A stretch of DNA of 48,341 nucleotides, taken from the NCBI RefSeq assembly GCF_011440375.1, contig NZ_JAAOIR010000005.1, positions 268,460 through 316,800 on the forward strand. Direction: 5' to 3'. The position numbers and the translations under genes were made by a program. This stretch comes from Halorubellus sp. JP-L1 (GTDB taxonomy: Archaea > Halobacteriota > Halobacteria > Halobacteriales > Natrialbaceae). The stretch's first letter is position 1, and every line of letters begins with the position of its first letter. The notes under the pieces were generated by a model that saw nothing but the letters and a program-made list of their open reading frames with translations, did not search any database and was not told the DNA's origin. Below are positions 33,904 through 41,471 of this stretch, piece by piece.

Positions 33904-35076
33904 GTGACCGACGACCTCGACGCCGTCGCGGCCGAGTTCGACGACCTCGCGTCCTGGTGCCAGAACTCGTCGCCGCTCTACGAGCGCCTCTGCCGCATCG
34001 TCGCCGCGGACGAGTTCCTGTTCTCCGTCGCCGCCGACCACACGCCCGGCCAGCCCGCGCCACAGTTGTTCCTCGCCGCCGTCCAGACCGAACTGTTCGC
34101 GAGCGACGCGACCGCCGACCCCGGGTCGGTCGACGGCGCGCTCGCCGCGTACTATCCCTCCGTGGTCGACGACGCACGCCCGCCGGACGGCGACCTCGCG
34201 GACGCGCTCCGAGCGTTCGTCCGCGAGCACGAGGCCGCGGTCCGCGAGCGCGTCGGCTCGCGGCGCGTGCAGACGAACGCGGTTCGGCGCTGTAGCGCAC
34301 TCTACCCCGGGTACGCGGCGATAGCGGCGCGCGTCGACGACCCGCTCGCCGTCCTCGAAGTCGGGTCCAGCGCCGGCCTGAACCTGAACTGGGATCGGTA
34401 CCGGTACGCGTACCGGACCGTGGACGGGGACGTCAGACGTGCCGGCGCTGGCGACTCGCCCGTGACCATCGACGCTGCCCTGCGCGGCGACGGCATCCCG
34501 CCGCTGTCCGCCGAACCGATCGCCGTCGCCGGCCGCGTCGGCGTCGACGTCAACCCGCTCGATCCGACCGACGGCGGCGACGCGCGCTGGCTGCGCGCGC
34601 TCGTCTGGCCAGAGCACCACGATCGGCGGCGCGTCCTCGACGGCGCGCTCGACGTGGCGCGCGAGCACCCGCCCGACGTCCTCGAGGGCGACGCCGTCAC
34701 CGACCTCGCCGCGGCCGCCGACCGCCTCCCCGCAGATCGCCCGCTCGTCGTCTCCCACAGTCTCGTCTGCTACCAGTTCGACGACGACGCCCGCGAACGG
34801 TTCCAGGGGGCCGTCCGCGAGCTCGCCGCCGCCCGCGACGCCCCCACGTTCCACCTCGCCGGCGAACGTCCCGATCCCGACCGCGACAACGGCATCCAGC
34901 TCCGCCTCGTCCGCGTCGACCGGAGCGACGACGAACCAGTCACGCTCGGCACGTTCGAGCAACACGGCGCCTGGGTCGCCTGGCGGGACCGCGACGACGC
35001 GGGCCGTCGCGACGACGTGGACGGTAACGACGGCGCGGACGGCCCGGATACCATCCACGCCGACCTCGAGGACTGA
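33904..35076 (+). CDS. DUF2332 family protein
   Basis: This 390-residue protein matches the DUF2332 family in its main segments: PLYERLCRIVAADEFLFSV, VRRCSALYPGYAAIAARVDDPLAVLEVGSSAGLNLNWDRYRY, VDVNPLDPTDGGDARWLRALVWPEHHDRR and VVSHSLVCYQFDDDARERF. LEVGSSAGLNLNWD resembles a methyltransferase-like nucleotide-binding loop, but the family function is unknown. The last 30 residues are an Asp-rich tail. The GTG at 33904 is preferred over an in-frame ATG at 33802, because a TATA-like aagtttcagg is about 30 bases upstream and the extension is not conserved-looking. Confidence 0.85.
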   Translation: MTDDLDAVAAEFDDLASWCQNSSPLYERLCRIVAADEFLFSVAADHTPGQPAPQLFLAAVQTELFASDATADPGSVDGALAAYYPSVVDDARPPDGDLADALRAFVREHEAAVRERVGSRRVQTNAVRRCSALYPGYAAIAARVDDPLAVLEVGSSAGLNLNWDRYRYAYRTVDGDVRRAGAGDSPVTIDAALRGDGIPPLSAEPIAVAGRVGVDVNPLDPTDGGDARWLRALVWPEHHDRRRVLDGALDVAREHPPDVLEGDAVTDLAAAADRLPADRPLVVSHSLVCYQFDDDARERFQGAVRELAAARDAPTFHLAGERPDPDRDNGIQLRLVRVDRSDDEPVTLGTFEQHGAWVAWRDRDDAGRRDDVDGNDGADGPDTIHADLED

Positions 35077-35082
35077 CCCGAG

Positions 35083-35093
35083 CGTTTAACCCC
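35083..35093 (+). promoter_or_regulatory. TATA element of DHH exonuclease gene
   Basis: The sequence agcgtttaac is centred about 27 bases before the GTG/ATG pair at 35113/35116. Confidence 0.4.
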
Positions 35094-35115
35094 GAAGGGG
35101 CGTCTACGACCGGTG

Positions 35116-36528
35116 ATGGCAGGTCCCGTTCCCGAACTCCGCGAGCGCGCCGAGGCGTGCGCCGACCGCCTCCGCGACGCCGACGGCGTCCTCCTCGCGT
35201 CGCACATCGACGCCGACGGCCTCACGAGCGCCGCGGTCGCCTCGACCGCGCTCGAACGCGCGGACGTCGCCCACGACGTCGTGTTCAAGAAGCAACTCGA
35301 CGAGACCGAGATCGCGAGCATCGCCGCACGCGAGTTCGAGGTCGTGCTGTTCACGGACTTCGGGAGCGGCCAACTCGACGTCATTGCAGAGTACGAGGCC
35401 GACGGAGCGTTCGTCCCGGTGATCGCGGACCACCACCAGCCCGCGGACGCCGACACCGAGTTCCACCTGAACCCGCTCCTGGAGGGGATCGACGGGGCGT
35501 CCGAGCTCTCCGGCGCGGGCGCGGCGTACGTGCTCGCGAGAGCGCTCGAGGGAGACGGCGTGGACAACCGCGACCTGGCGGCGCTGACGGTCGTCGGTGC
35601 GGTCGGGGACATGCAGGAGTCCGGGGGTGAACTCGTCGGCGCGAACGCGAGCGTGGTCGAGGACGGCGTGGCGGTCGGGGCGCTCGACACCGCGAAGGAC
35701 CTCGCGGTGTACGGCAAGCAGACGCGACCGCTCCCGAAGCTCCTGGAGTACGCGAGCGACGTCGATGTCCCCGGTATCACGAACGACCCCGACGGCGTCC
35801 GGTCGTTCCTCGACGGCGTCGACGTCGACTGTTACGGCGACGGCGACTGGCGGACGTGGGTGGACCTCTCGATGAGCGAACGCCAGACGGTCGCGAGCGC
35901 GCTCGTCCAGCACGCGATCAAGCGCGGCGTTCCCGCTCGACGGATCGAGGAACTCGTCGCGACGTCGTACACGCTCCCGCGAGAGCCGGAGGGAACCGAA
36001 CTGCGGGACGCGAGCGAGTTCTCGACGCTCCTGAACGCGACCGCTCGCTACGAGCGCGCGGACGTCGGGCTCGCGGTCTGCCTCGGCGACCGCACCGGCG
36101 CGCTCGAGCGCGCTCGCGAACTCCTCCGGAACCACCGGCGGAACCTCAGCGAGGGCGTGAGCTTCGTGGAGAACGAGGGCGTCACGTTCGAGGAGCACGT
36201 GCAGTGGTTCGACGCGGACGACCGCATCCGCGAGACGATCGTCGGCATCGTCGCCGGCATGGCGATGGGCGCCGACGGCGTCGCGCGCGACCGCCCCATC
36301 CTCGCGTTCGCGAACGAGGACGACGAGCACGTGAAGGTGTCCTCGCGAGGCACCCACCACCTCGTCCGCGATGGCCTCGACCTCTCCGTCGTCATGCGGG
36401 AGGCGTCGCGCGCCGTCGGCGGCGACGGCGGCGGGCACGACGTCGCCGCGGGCGCGACCATCCCCAGGGGCGAACGCGACGCGTTCGTCGCCGAAGCCGA
36501 CGCGATCGTCGGCGAACAGCTCGACTGA
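35116..36528 (+). CDS. DHH-family single-strand exonuclease (RecJ-like)
   Basis: This 470-residue protein has the DHH phosphoesterase motifs SHIDADGLTSAAV, LFTDFGSGQLD, the DHH in PVIADHHQPADA, and a long C-terminal DHHA1 part ending in ATIPRGERDAFVAEADAIVGEQLD. Archaeal RecJ-like/GAN nucleases act in replication, repair or with GINS; archaea usually have several paralogues, so the precise role is open. The start may be the GTG at 35113 or the ATG at 35116. Its last 24 bases, stop included, are nearly repeated at 36542-36565. Confidence 0.93.
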   Translation: MAGPVPELRERAEACADRLRDADGVLLASHIDADGLTSAAVASTALERADVAHDVVFKKQLDETEIASIAAREFEVVLFTDFGSGQLDVIAEYEADGAFVPVIADHHQPADADTEFHLNPLLEGIDGASELSGAGAAYVLARALEGDGVDNRDLAALTVVGAVGDMQESGGELVGANASVVEDGVAVGALDTAKDLAVYGKQTRPLPKLLEYASDVDVPGITNDPDGVRSFLDGVDVDCYGDGDWRTWVDLSMSERQTVASALVQHAIKRGVPARRIEELVATSYTLPREPEGTELRDASEFSTLLNATARYERADVGLAVCLGDRTGALERARELLRNHRRNLSEGVSFVENEGVTFEEHVQWFDADDRIRETIVGIVAGMAMGADGVARDRPILAFANEDDEHVKVSSRGTHHLVRDGLDLSVVMREASRAVGGDGGGHDVAAGATIPRGERDAFVAEADAIVGEQLD

Positions 36529-36565
36529 TTTTCCTGTCGGAATCGTCGGCGAGCAGCTCGACTGA
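36505..36565. repeat. 37-bp spaced duplication of the DHH gene 3' end
   Basis: The last 24 bases of the DHH gene (36505-36528) recur at 36542-36565 with one mismatch. Both copies include the TGA. Confidence 0.9.
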
Positions 36566-36607
36566 GTGCTGGCTACCGGGGGTGGGACGACGACGCACGC
36601 CTCCACG

Positions 36608-36617
36608 AGACTTATGC
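36608..36617 (+). promoter_or_regulatory. TATA element of AAC(3)-like gene
   Basis: The sequence gacttatgct is centred about 27-28 bases before the ATG at 36641. Confidence 0.4.
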
Positions 36618-36640
36618 TGGAACTGGACGACGGAGTGGCT

Positions 36641-37456
36641 ATGCCAGAGACGCTCCCCGAGGAGCGGTCGTCGGAGCCGGTCACCGTCCACTCGCTCGCC
36701 GCGGACCTCCGCGAACTCGGCGTCGAACCCGGCGGGACGACGCTCGTCCACGGGTCGCTCTCCTCGCTGGGGTGGGTCTGCGGCGGCGCACCGGCGGTCG
36801 TCGACGCACTCCAACGCGTCGTCGGCGAGGACGGCACGCTCGTCATGCCGACGCACTCGCCCGGGAATCGCGACCCGAGCGACATGAGCGCCCCACCCGT
36901 ACCCGAGTCGTGGCACGACACCATCCGCAAGCGGATGCCACCGTACCGTCCGGCCGTGACGCCCACGCAGGGGATGGGCGCGATCGCGGAGTGCTTCCGG
37001 TCGTATCCCGACGTCGAGCGGAGCGCGCACCCCCAGCACTCCTTCGCCGCGTGGGGCGCGAACGCCGACGCCGTCGTCGCCGACCACGGACTCGACCACT
37101 CCCTGGGCGAGGACTCGCCGCTCGCGGACGTCTACGACCGCGACGGCGACGTGCTCTTCCTCGGCACCACGCACGCGACGAACACGTCCCTGCACCTCGC
37201 CGAGTACCGCGCCGACCTCGACCTGGGAACGAGCACGTGCCAGAGCGCCGTGCTCGTCGACGGCGACCGCGAGTGGGTCGAATGGGAGGACGTCGACTTC
37301 ACCGACGCGGACTTCTCCGAGTGCGGTTCGGCGTTCGAGCGCGAACACCCCGACGCAGTCGCGACCAGCGCAGTCGGCGTCGCGGACGCCACACTTCTGG
37401 AGCAGCGACCGATGGTGGACTTCGCCGAGGAGTGGTTCGAGGAGAACCGCGGGTGA
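36641..37456 (+). CDS. AAC(3)-family N-acetyltransferase
   Basis: This 271-residue protein belongs to the aminoglycoside 3-N-acetyltransferase (YokD) family: VHGSLSSLGWVCGGAPAVVDALQRVVGEDGTLVMPTHSPG, TPTQGMGAIAECFRSYPDVERSAHPQHSFAAWG, and LGTTHATNTSLHLAEYRA, where the conserved His residues lie. In archaea the natural substrate is unknown, and resistance is not implied. The ATG at 36641 is favoured over upstream in-frame ATGs by the TATA position. Confidence 0.92.
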   Translation: MPETLPEERSSEPVTVHSLAADLRELGVEPGGTTLVHGSLSSLGWVCGGAPAVVDALQRVVGEDGTLVMPTHSPGNRDPSDMSAPPVPESWHDTIRKRMPPYRPAVTPTQGMGAIAECFRSYPDVERSAHPQHSFAAWGANADAVVADHGLDHSLGEDSPLADVYDRDGDVLFLGTTHATNTSLHLAEYRADLDLGTSTCQSAVLVDGDREWVEWEDVDFTDADFSECGSAFEREHPDAVATSAVGVADATLLEQRPMVDFAEEWFEENRG

Positions 37457-37493
37457 ATCGGCCGCGCGGTGCGTCGCTGCCGAATCCCGGCCC

Positions 37494-38096
37494 TCAGTCG
37501 TAGAAGCGCTCGGGGACGTACGGCGCGACCGGCTCGGGGAGGGCGCGAGCGAGCGACGACCAGAGGGTCGCGAGGCGCTTCCGGAGCACGACGTACCCCG
37601 CCGAGACGCCGAGTGCGGCGACGGCAAGGCCGGGAACGGGGTCGGGGAGCGTCGCCGTGGGGAGGACGGCGAGCGCCCCCGCGAGCGCGAGGTCGTGGGG
37701 CGAACCGTCGTAAGGGATCGCGCGCCGCGGCGCGAGCCAGTGCCCGTGGTAGTGACTGTACACCGCCTGCTCGCTGCCGGCCTCCCACGGCCGGAGTTCG
37801 AGGCCGCCGCCGTAGACGTCCATCGCCGCGTGCAGGGCTGCGGCGGCGAGGAACGTCGCGAGTGCCACCGTCCACGCTCGCGGTACCGCGACCCCGAGCG
37901 CGACCGCCGGCGCCGCCACGAGCCACCCGTACACCGGGTAGTGCAGCGTCTGCCGGTGCCCGCGGTAGATGTCGAGGTCCGGCACGACGCTCCCCGCCAC
38001 GGCGGCCACCACCCCGACCACCGCGAACTCGGGCGCCACGACCGCCACCGTCGCCCCGAGGAAAGCCCCCGTCAGTGCGTGCGTCGTCCCCATCAT
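37494..38096 (-). CDS. YdjM-type metal-dependent hydrolase, membrane-bound
   Basis: This 200-residue protein begins MMGTTHALTGAFLGATVAVV and contains PDLDIYRGHRQTLHYPVYGWL and HAAMDVYGGGLELRPW, the conserved His/Asp motifs of the YdjM (LexA-binding, inner-membrane hydrolase-like) family, with several hydrophobic helices. The natural substrate is unknown; the family is related to phospholipase C-like folds. The divergent gene at 38160 starts 64 bases away. Its promoter (gcaaatact on the minus strand, about 38118-38126) fits a short leader. Confidence 0.85.
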   Translation of the reverse strand: MMGTTHALTGAFLGATVAVVAPEFAVVGVVAAVAGSVVPDLDIYRGHRQTLHYPVYGWLVAAPAVALGVAVPRAWTVALATFLAAAALHAAMDVYGGGLELRPWEAGSEQAVYSHYHGHWLAPRRAIPYDGSPHDLALAGALAVLPTATLPDPVPGLAVAALGVSAGYVVLRKRLATLWSSLARALPEPVAPYVPERFYD

Positions 38097-38115
38097 GTAC
38101 CCGTCGTAGGGCTCG

Positions 38116-38137
38116 CGAGTATTTGCACCTTTTTGTC
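38116..38137. promoter_or_regulatory. Divergent promoter between YdjM-like and YjdF-like genes
   Basis: A minus-strand TATA-like aaatact is near 38119-38125, and a plus-strand cacctttttgt centred at about 38132 is 27-28 bases before the GTG at 38160. Confidence 0.4.
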
Positions 38138-38159
38138 ACTCCGTCACGTACCGCCGGTC

Positions 38160-38780
38160 GTGTCTCGCTACCGCCGCATGCGCGCCGACGCCGTGTTCGT
38201 CACGCGAGCGGCGCGCGTGGGCCTCGTCGCCGTCCTCGTCGTCGGCGCGTTCACGCGGAACGTCTCCGTCGTCGTGAACGCCACCGGCGCGCTCGCCGTC
38301 TCCTACCTGCCCGGGGTCCTCCAGCGCGACCTCCAAGTCCCGCTCCCGCCGTGGACCGCCGCGTACGTCGCCGTCGCCGTCCTCCTCCACGCCGTCGGGA
38401 TGGTCGCCCTCTACGACGACGTCCCCTGGTGGGACCACCTCACGCACGTCCTCTCGGCGAGCATCGTCGCCGGCGTCGCCTACCTCGTCGTCACCGCGTT
38501 CGACGAACACGACGACCGCATCGCCCTTCCGCAGCCGTACCTCGGCGCGTACGTCGTCGCGTTCGCGGTCGCCGCCGGCGTCGTCTGGGAGGTCGGCGAA
38601 GAGGGCATGCGCCAGCTCGCACTCGCCGCCGGCTTCGAGCCCGTACTCGTCGTGTACGGTCTCGAGGACACCATCCTCGACCTCGTGTTCGACGCCGCCG
38701 GCGGCCTCGTCGTCGCCGCGTTCGGGCACGTGCGACTCCAGGAGCCCGCGCGCGAACTCGGCCGTCGACTGCGACGGTGA
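38160..38780 (+). CDS. YjdF-like (DUF2238-like) membrane protein
   Basis: This 206-residue integral membrane protein has about five or six helices. The segments WWDHLTHVLSASIVAGVAYLVV, VWEVGEEGMRQLA and LEDTILDLVFDAAGGLVVAAF resemble the conserved acidic and His pattern of the DUF2238/YjdF family (DxxxH, WExGEE, DTxxDxxxxxxG). Whether it belongs to that family is moderately supported. The GTG at 38160 fits a leaderless transcript; an ATG at 38178 (seventh codon) is the alternative. Function unknown. Confidence 0.65.
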   Translation: MSRYRRMRADAVFVTRAARVGLVAVLVVGAFTRNVSVVVNATGALAVSYLPGVLQRDLQVPLPPWTAAYVAVAVLLHAVGMVALYDDVPWWDHLTHVLSASIVAGVAYLVVTAFDEHDDRIALPQPYLGAYVVAFAVAAGVVWEVGEEGMRQLALAAGFEPVLVVYGLEDTILDLVFDAAGGLVVAAFGHVRLQEPARELGRRLRR

Positions 38781-38850
38781 CGCCGACGCTCGCTCCGAGC
38801 GCGAACGCTGTTCACCCTTCAGGTGCGTCGTGCTCGGGAGCGCTGGCGAC

Positions 38851-39660
38851 TCAGGCGGCCGTCGCGGCCTCGGTCTGGAGGTACGCGCTCGTGATCACGG
38901 CGAGTTCGAACGCGACGATGGCCGCGACGAGGATGGGATAGAGCCAGCCGGGGACGCCGAGCATCCCGAGGCCGACCGTCGAGAACATCCCGAGGAGTAG
39001 CAGTACCAGGAAGACGACGACGAGCGCGCCCACGTTCCGCTTGAACGTCCCGTAGCTCTCGCACAGCGCCGCGAAGACGCCGTCACCGGCGAGGACGACG
39101 CGTTGCCGGACGAACAGGAACACGAGCGCCAAGAGGATGCCCGGGATCACGGCGAGCAGGAGCCCGATGCCGATGAGTACCCACGCGACGAAGTTCGACG
39201 CCAGCGACTTCGCGTACGTCCCCCCGATCCCGTCGAGGAGGTCGCCGTCGGGGAGCGACTCGGGGTCGTCGGCGAGTGCGCGGACGCCGACGACGTGCAG
39301 GAACTCCGCGACGAACGGGAGCGTCGCGAGGAACACGAGCACCACCGGGAGCGACAGGTCCAGCCCCGTGCTCGTCGCCTGCTCGACGAACTCCGCGAGC
39401 GCGTACTCCTGGCGCTCGATCAGTTCCTGCTGGAGACGACGGACGGACACGTCCGCGTCCGACACCTGATAGCCCATCTCCTGGGCGACGTCGGCGCCGA
39501 ACTCGTTGATCCCGAACTCGATGAACGACCCGACCGCGGTCTCGTAGACGAGCGACCGCAACGACCCGTACAGTGCGAGCACGACCACGAGCAACCCACC
39601 CGATGGCGTGGCGAGTCTGTCGAATCCATCCTCGAACGTCTCGGCAACATCGATTCCCAT
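38851..39660 (-). CDS. Uncharacterised six-helix membrane protein
   Basis: This 269-residue protein has an N-terminal helix (LLVVVLALYGSLRSLVYETAVG), then a mostly amphipathic loop, and four to five more helices. LLAVIPGILLALVFLFVRQRVVLAGDGVFAALCESY resembles the C-terminal part of the GlpM/DUF975-like haloarchaeal DUF7847 proteins. The family is a guess. The start is placed at 39660 because a strong TATA-like tatttttat (minus strand, about 39688-39697) is 27-32 bases upstream. Confidence 0.7.
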   Translation of the reverse strand: MGIDVAETFEDGFDRLATPSGGLLVVVLALYGSLRSLVYETAVGSFIEFGINEFGADVAQEMGYQVSDADVSVRRLQQELIERQEYALAEFVEQATSTGLDLSLPVVLVFLATLPFVAEFLHVVGVRALADDPESLPDGDLLDGIGGTYAKSLASNFVAWVLIGIGLLLAVIPGILLALVFLFVRQRVVLAGDGVFAALCESYGTFKRNVGALVVVFLVLLLLGMFSTVGLGMLGVPGWLYPILVAAIVAFELAVITSAYLQTEAATAA

Positions 39661-39686
39661 ACCACTTCGGTCCGACGAACTCGAGA

Positions 39687-39697
39687 ATAAAAATAAC
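39687..39697 (-). promoter_or_regulatory. TATA element of 39660 gene
   Basis: The minus-strand sequence gttatttttat is about 30 bases before the ATG at 39660. Confidence 0.5.
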
Positions 39698-39829
39698 TCT
39701 CATGTCCTGTGTCTCCATTTGCTCGGTCGCATCGGTGACGAGTCGGTCGACGGCCCGAGGACGCATCCTCCCGGCGCACGCGAGGTCTCTCGACGGGCCG
39801 AGGACGCTCACGTCAAACGACACGACCTG

Positions 39830-39858
39830 GATTTCATATCGCGGTATCTAATTTATCG
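39830..39858 (+). repeat. 29-bp inverted repeat, left arm
   Basis: Left arm of the 28/29 inverted repeat. It is AT-richer than its surroundings. Confidence 0.9.
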
Positions 39859-40271
39859 GTGGCTGGTTGGGGTGTTTCAACAATCGCACCCCGTGGGAGC
39901 GAAAGCGTCTCTCAGAGCGTCTCTCGGTGGAATTCGCACAACTCAGTTTGGGAGCGGCGTCTGCCGTCGGGAGAATAGGGCTTGCTGCGGAATCGATACC
40001 GAGGCACGTCCGTTCGCGGCGGATTCGATGGAGAGCGGTCCGCTTCGAACGCTCTACTCGCGTCGTCGGCTCGCTGCTCCCGTGCGCGAAGCTCGTACGG
40101 AACAGTCGCCGATCTGGCGTTCGCGGACGCCAGTCGTTCGGCTCGGGCCAGGGCCGCCCCTGAACTGTCCGATTCGGCGTGCTCGCGACGCTCCGTCTCC
40201 CGAGACCAGCGAGGTGGGTCGGACTCCACTATCGATGATCGTCGCGGTCCGCGACGGCCGTCGCTCGAGTG

Positions 40272-40387
40272 CACTGCCAGCGAGACGAGTACGTGGATAC
40301 CACTGCCAACTAGACGAGGACGTGGAGACCACTGCCAGCGAGACGAGGACGTGGAGACCACTGCCAGCGAGACGAGTACGTGGATAA
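40272..40387. repeat. 29-bp tandem repeat, four copies
   Basis: Four consecutive 29-bp units at 40272, 40301, 40330 and 40359 (start cactgccagcgagacgagta) differ by two to four substitutions. The 29-bp period breaks any reading frame, so they are non-coding. Confidence 0.95.
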
Positions 40388-40757
40388 TTTCGATCCGCGT
40401 GCGGGCGCACGACCCATTCGGTCCATTCACCCCGGGTTCGAGGCCGACGTTGGCCGCGCCTCGACTCGACGGAGCGGAACCAGGGGACCGTCGCGTCGAC
40501 CAGTTCGACGATACAGGACCGATCGATTCGACAGCGAGAGTCGTTCTGGGATTCGACCGACCCAGTTCGATCGCGACGGCCGGTCGGGTGGTCGTCGGTC
40601 GCGTGTTCGGCTCGGTCCGGGGTCGGACGCTGGTCGACGGCCAACTCGTGGGTTCGACATGACCCGTCGAATCCCAGACGCGAAGTCGGTCTCGACGGGC
40701 GATGCTGTCCGTCTCCGGGGCATTCCGAACGAGCTACGTGTAACGTCCACCGACCGG

Positions 40758-40786
40758 CGATAAATTAGATACCGCGATACGAAATC
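40758..40786 (-). repeat. 29-bp inverted repeat, right arm
   Basis: Right arm of the inverted repeat, one mismatch to the left arm. Confidence 0.9.
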
Positions 40787-40869
40787 GCGGTGCAGGATCT
40801 CCACGTCGAGAAGCCCCGGTTGGATCGATCGGTCGATGGGCTTCCCAACGACCGATCGCACCCACAGCA

Positions 40870-40880
40870 GAATTTTATCA
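40870..40880 (+). promoter_or_regulatory. TATA element of 40902 lipoprotein gene
   Basis: The sequence gaattttatca is centred 27 bases upstream of the GTG at 40902, implying a leaderless transcript. Confidence 0.5.
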
Positions 40881-40901
40881 GACCACTGACGATGAGTTGG
40901 T

Positions 40902-41351
40902 GTGAACCGACGTTCGTACCTCGCAGCGCTTGGTGCGAGTATCACGCTCGCCGGGTGTTCAGCGTCAGATGACTCGGTCGACTCGCTTTCCGTAACCAGC
41001 CCGACCGTAGCGCAGGGAGATGTGGCGACCATCGCCATCGAAGCGACGGACGTGGGGAGTATGCGATTCACCGAGATCCCGACCGAGTCGGAGCTCTCTG
41101 ATGACGAGAGACAGCTCCAGATCGAATTCGAGGGTGCGACGTTCACGCCGCCTCCAGAGTTCACGTGGCAGACGCATCCACCGACCTGGAGCTGGTCGTC
41201 GGAGCAGCGTATCGAAGGGGCGGTTCCGGTCCGGACGCTCCACGACACGCCTCCGGGAACCTACCGAATTTCGGTCACCGTCTTCGAGGACGGGTCGGAC
41301 GAGGAGAAGACGGAAAGCCAGATAACGGTCGAAGGCGACTTCGGGGCCTAA
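40902..41351 (+). CDS. Small Tat lipoprotein
   Basis: This 149-residue exported protein starts at a GTG and reads MNRRSYLAALGASITLAGCSASDD, with the Tat RR and the lipobox LAGC (Cys19). The mature part contains Ig-like strand segments (VTSPTVAQGDVATIAIEATDV, GTYRISVTVFEDGSDEEKTESQITVEGDF), suggesting a single beta-sandwich domain. It is on the right flank of the inverted-repeat block. Function unknown. Confidence 0.7.
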   Translation: MNRRSYLAALGASITLAGCSASDDSVDSLSVTSPTVAQGDVATIAIEATDVGSMRFTEIPTESELSDDERQLQIEFEGATFTPPPEFTWQTHPPTWSWSSEQRIEGAVPVRTLHDTPPGTYRISVTVFEDGSDEEKTESQITVEGDFGA

Positions 41352-41471
41352 CGGACGAGGTCTCGGCGAGATACCGATAGTGGGAGGACGCCGCGATCGT
41401 GGTGACCGGGACTCGTCCTTCGTCGAGAACGCCGGGGGGAACAGTCGCCGTGCGGTTCGAGGACGTCGCGT

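Larger units (their letters stand above)
39830..40786. mobile_element. Inverted-repeat-bounded non-coding block (possible MITE-like element)
   Basis: The 1241-base gap 39661-40901 contains no supported gene. Its central 957 bases are bounded by an inverted repeat: 39830-39858 (gatttcatatcgcggtatct...) and 40758-40786 match in 28 of 29 bases in inverted orientation, with weaker similarity continuing inwards. Inside is a 29-bp tandem repeat (four copies). No flanking target duplication is obvious and there is no transposase frame. It could be a non-autonomous element, a regulatory pair, or a non-coding RNA locus. Confidence 0.4.

Noticed and set aside
39982-40662. 226-residue frame inside the inverted-repeat block as a transposase
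   Set aside because: It is Arg/Ser/Thr-rich, reads through 29-bp non-triplet repeats and has no DDE, HUH or serine-recombinase motif.
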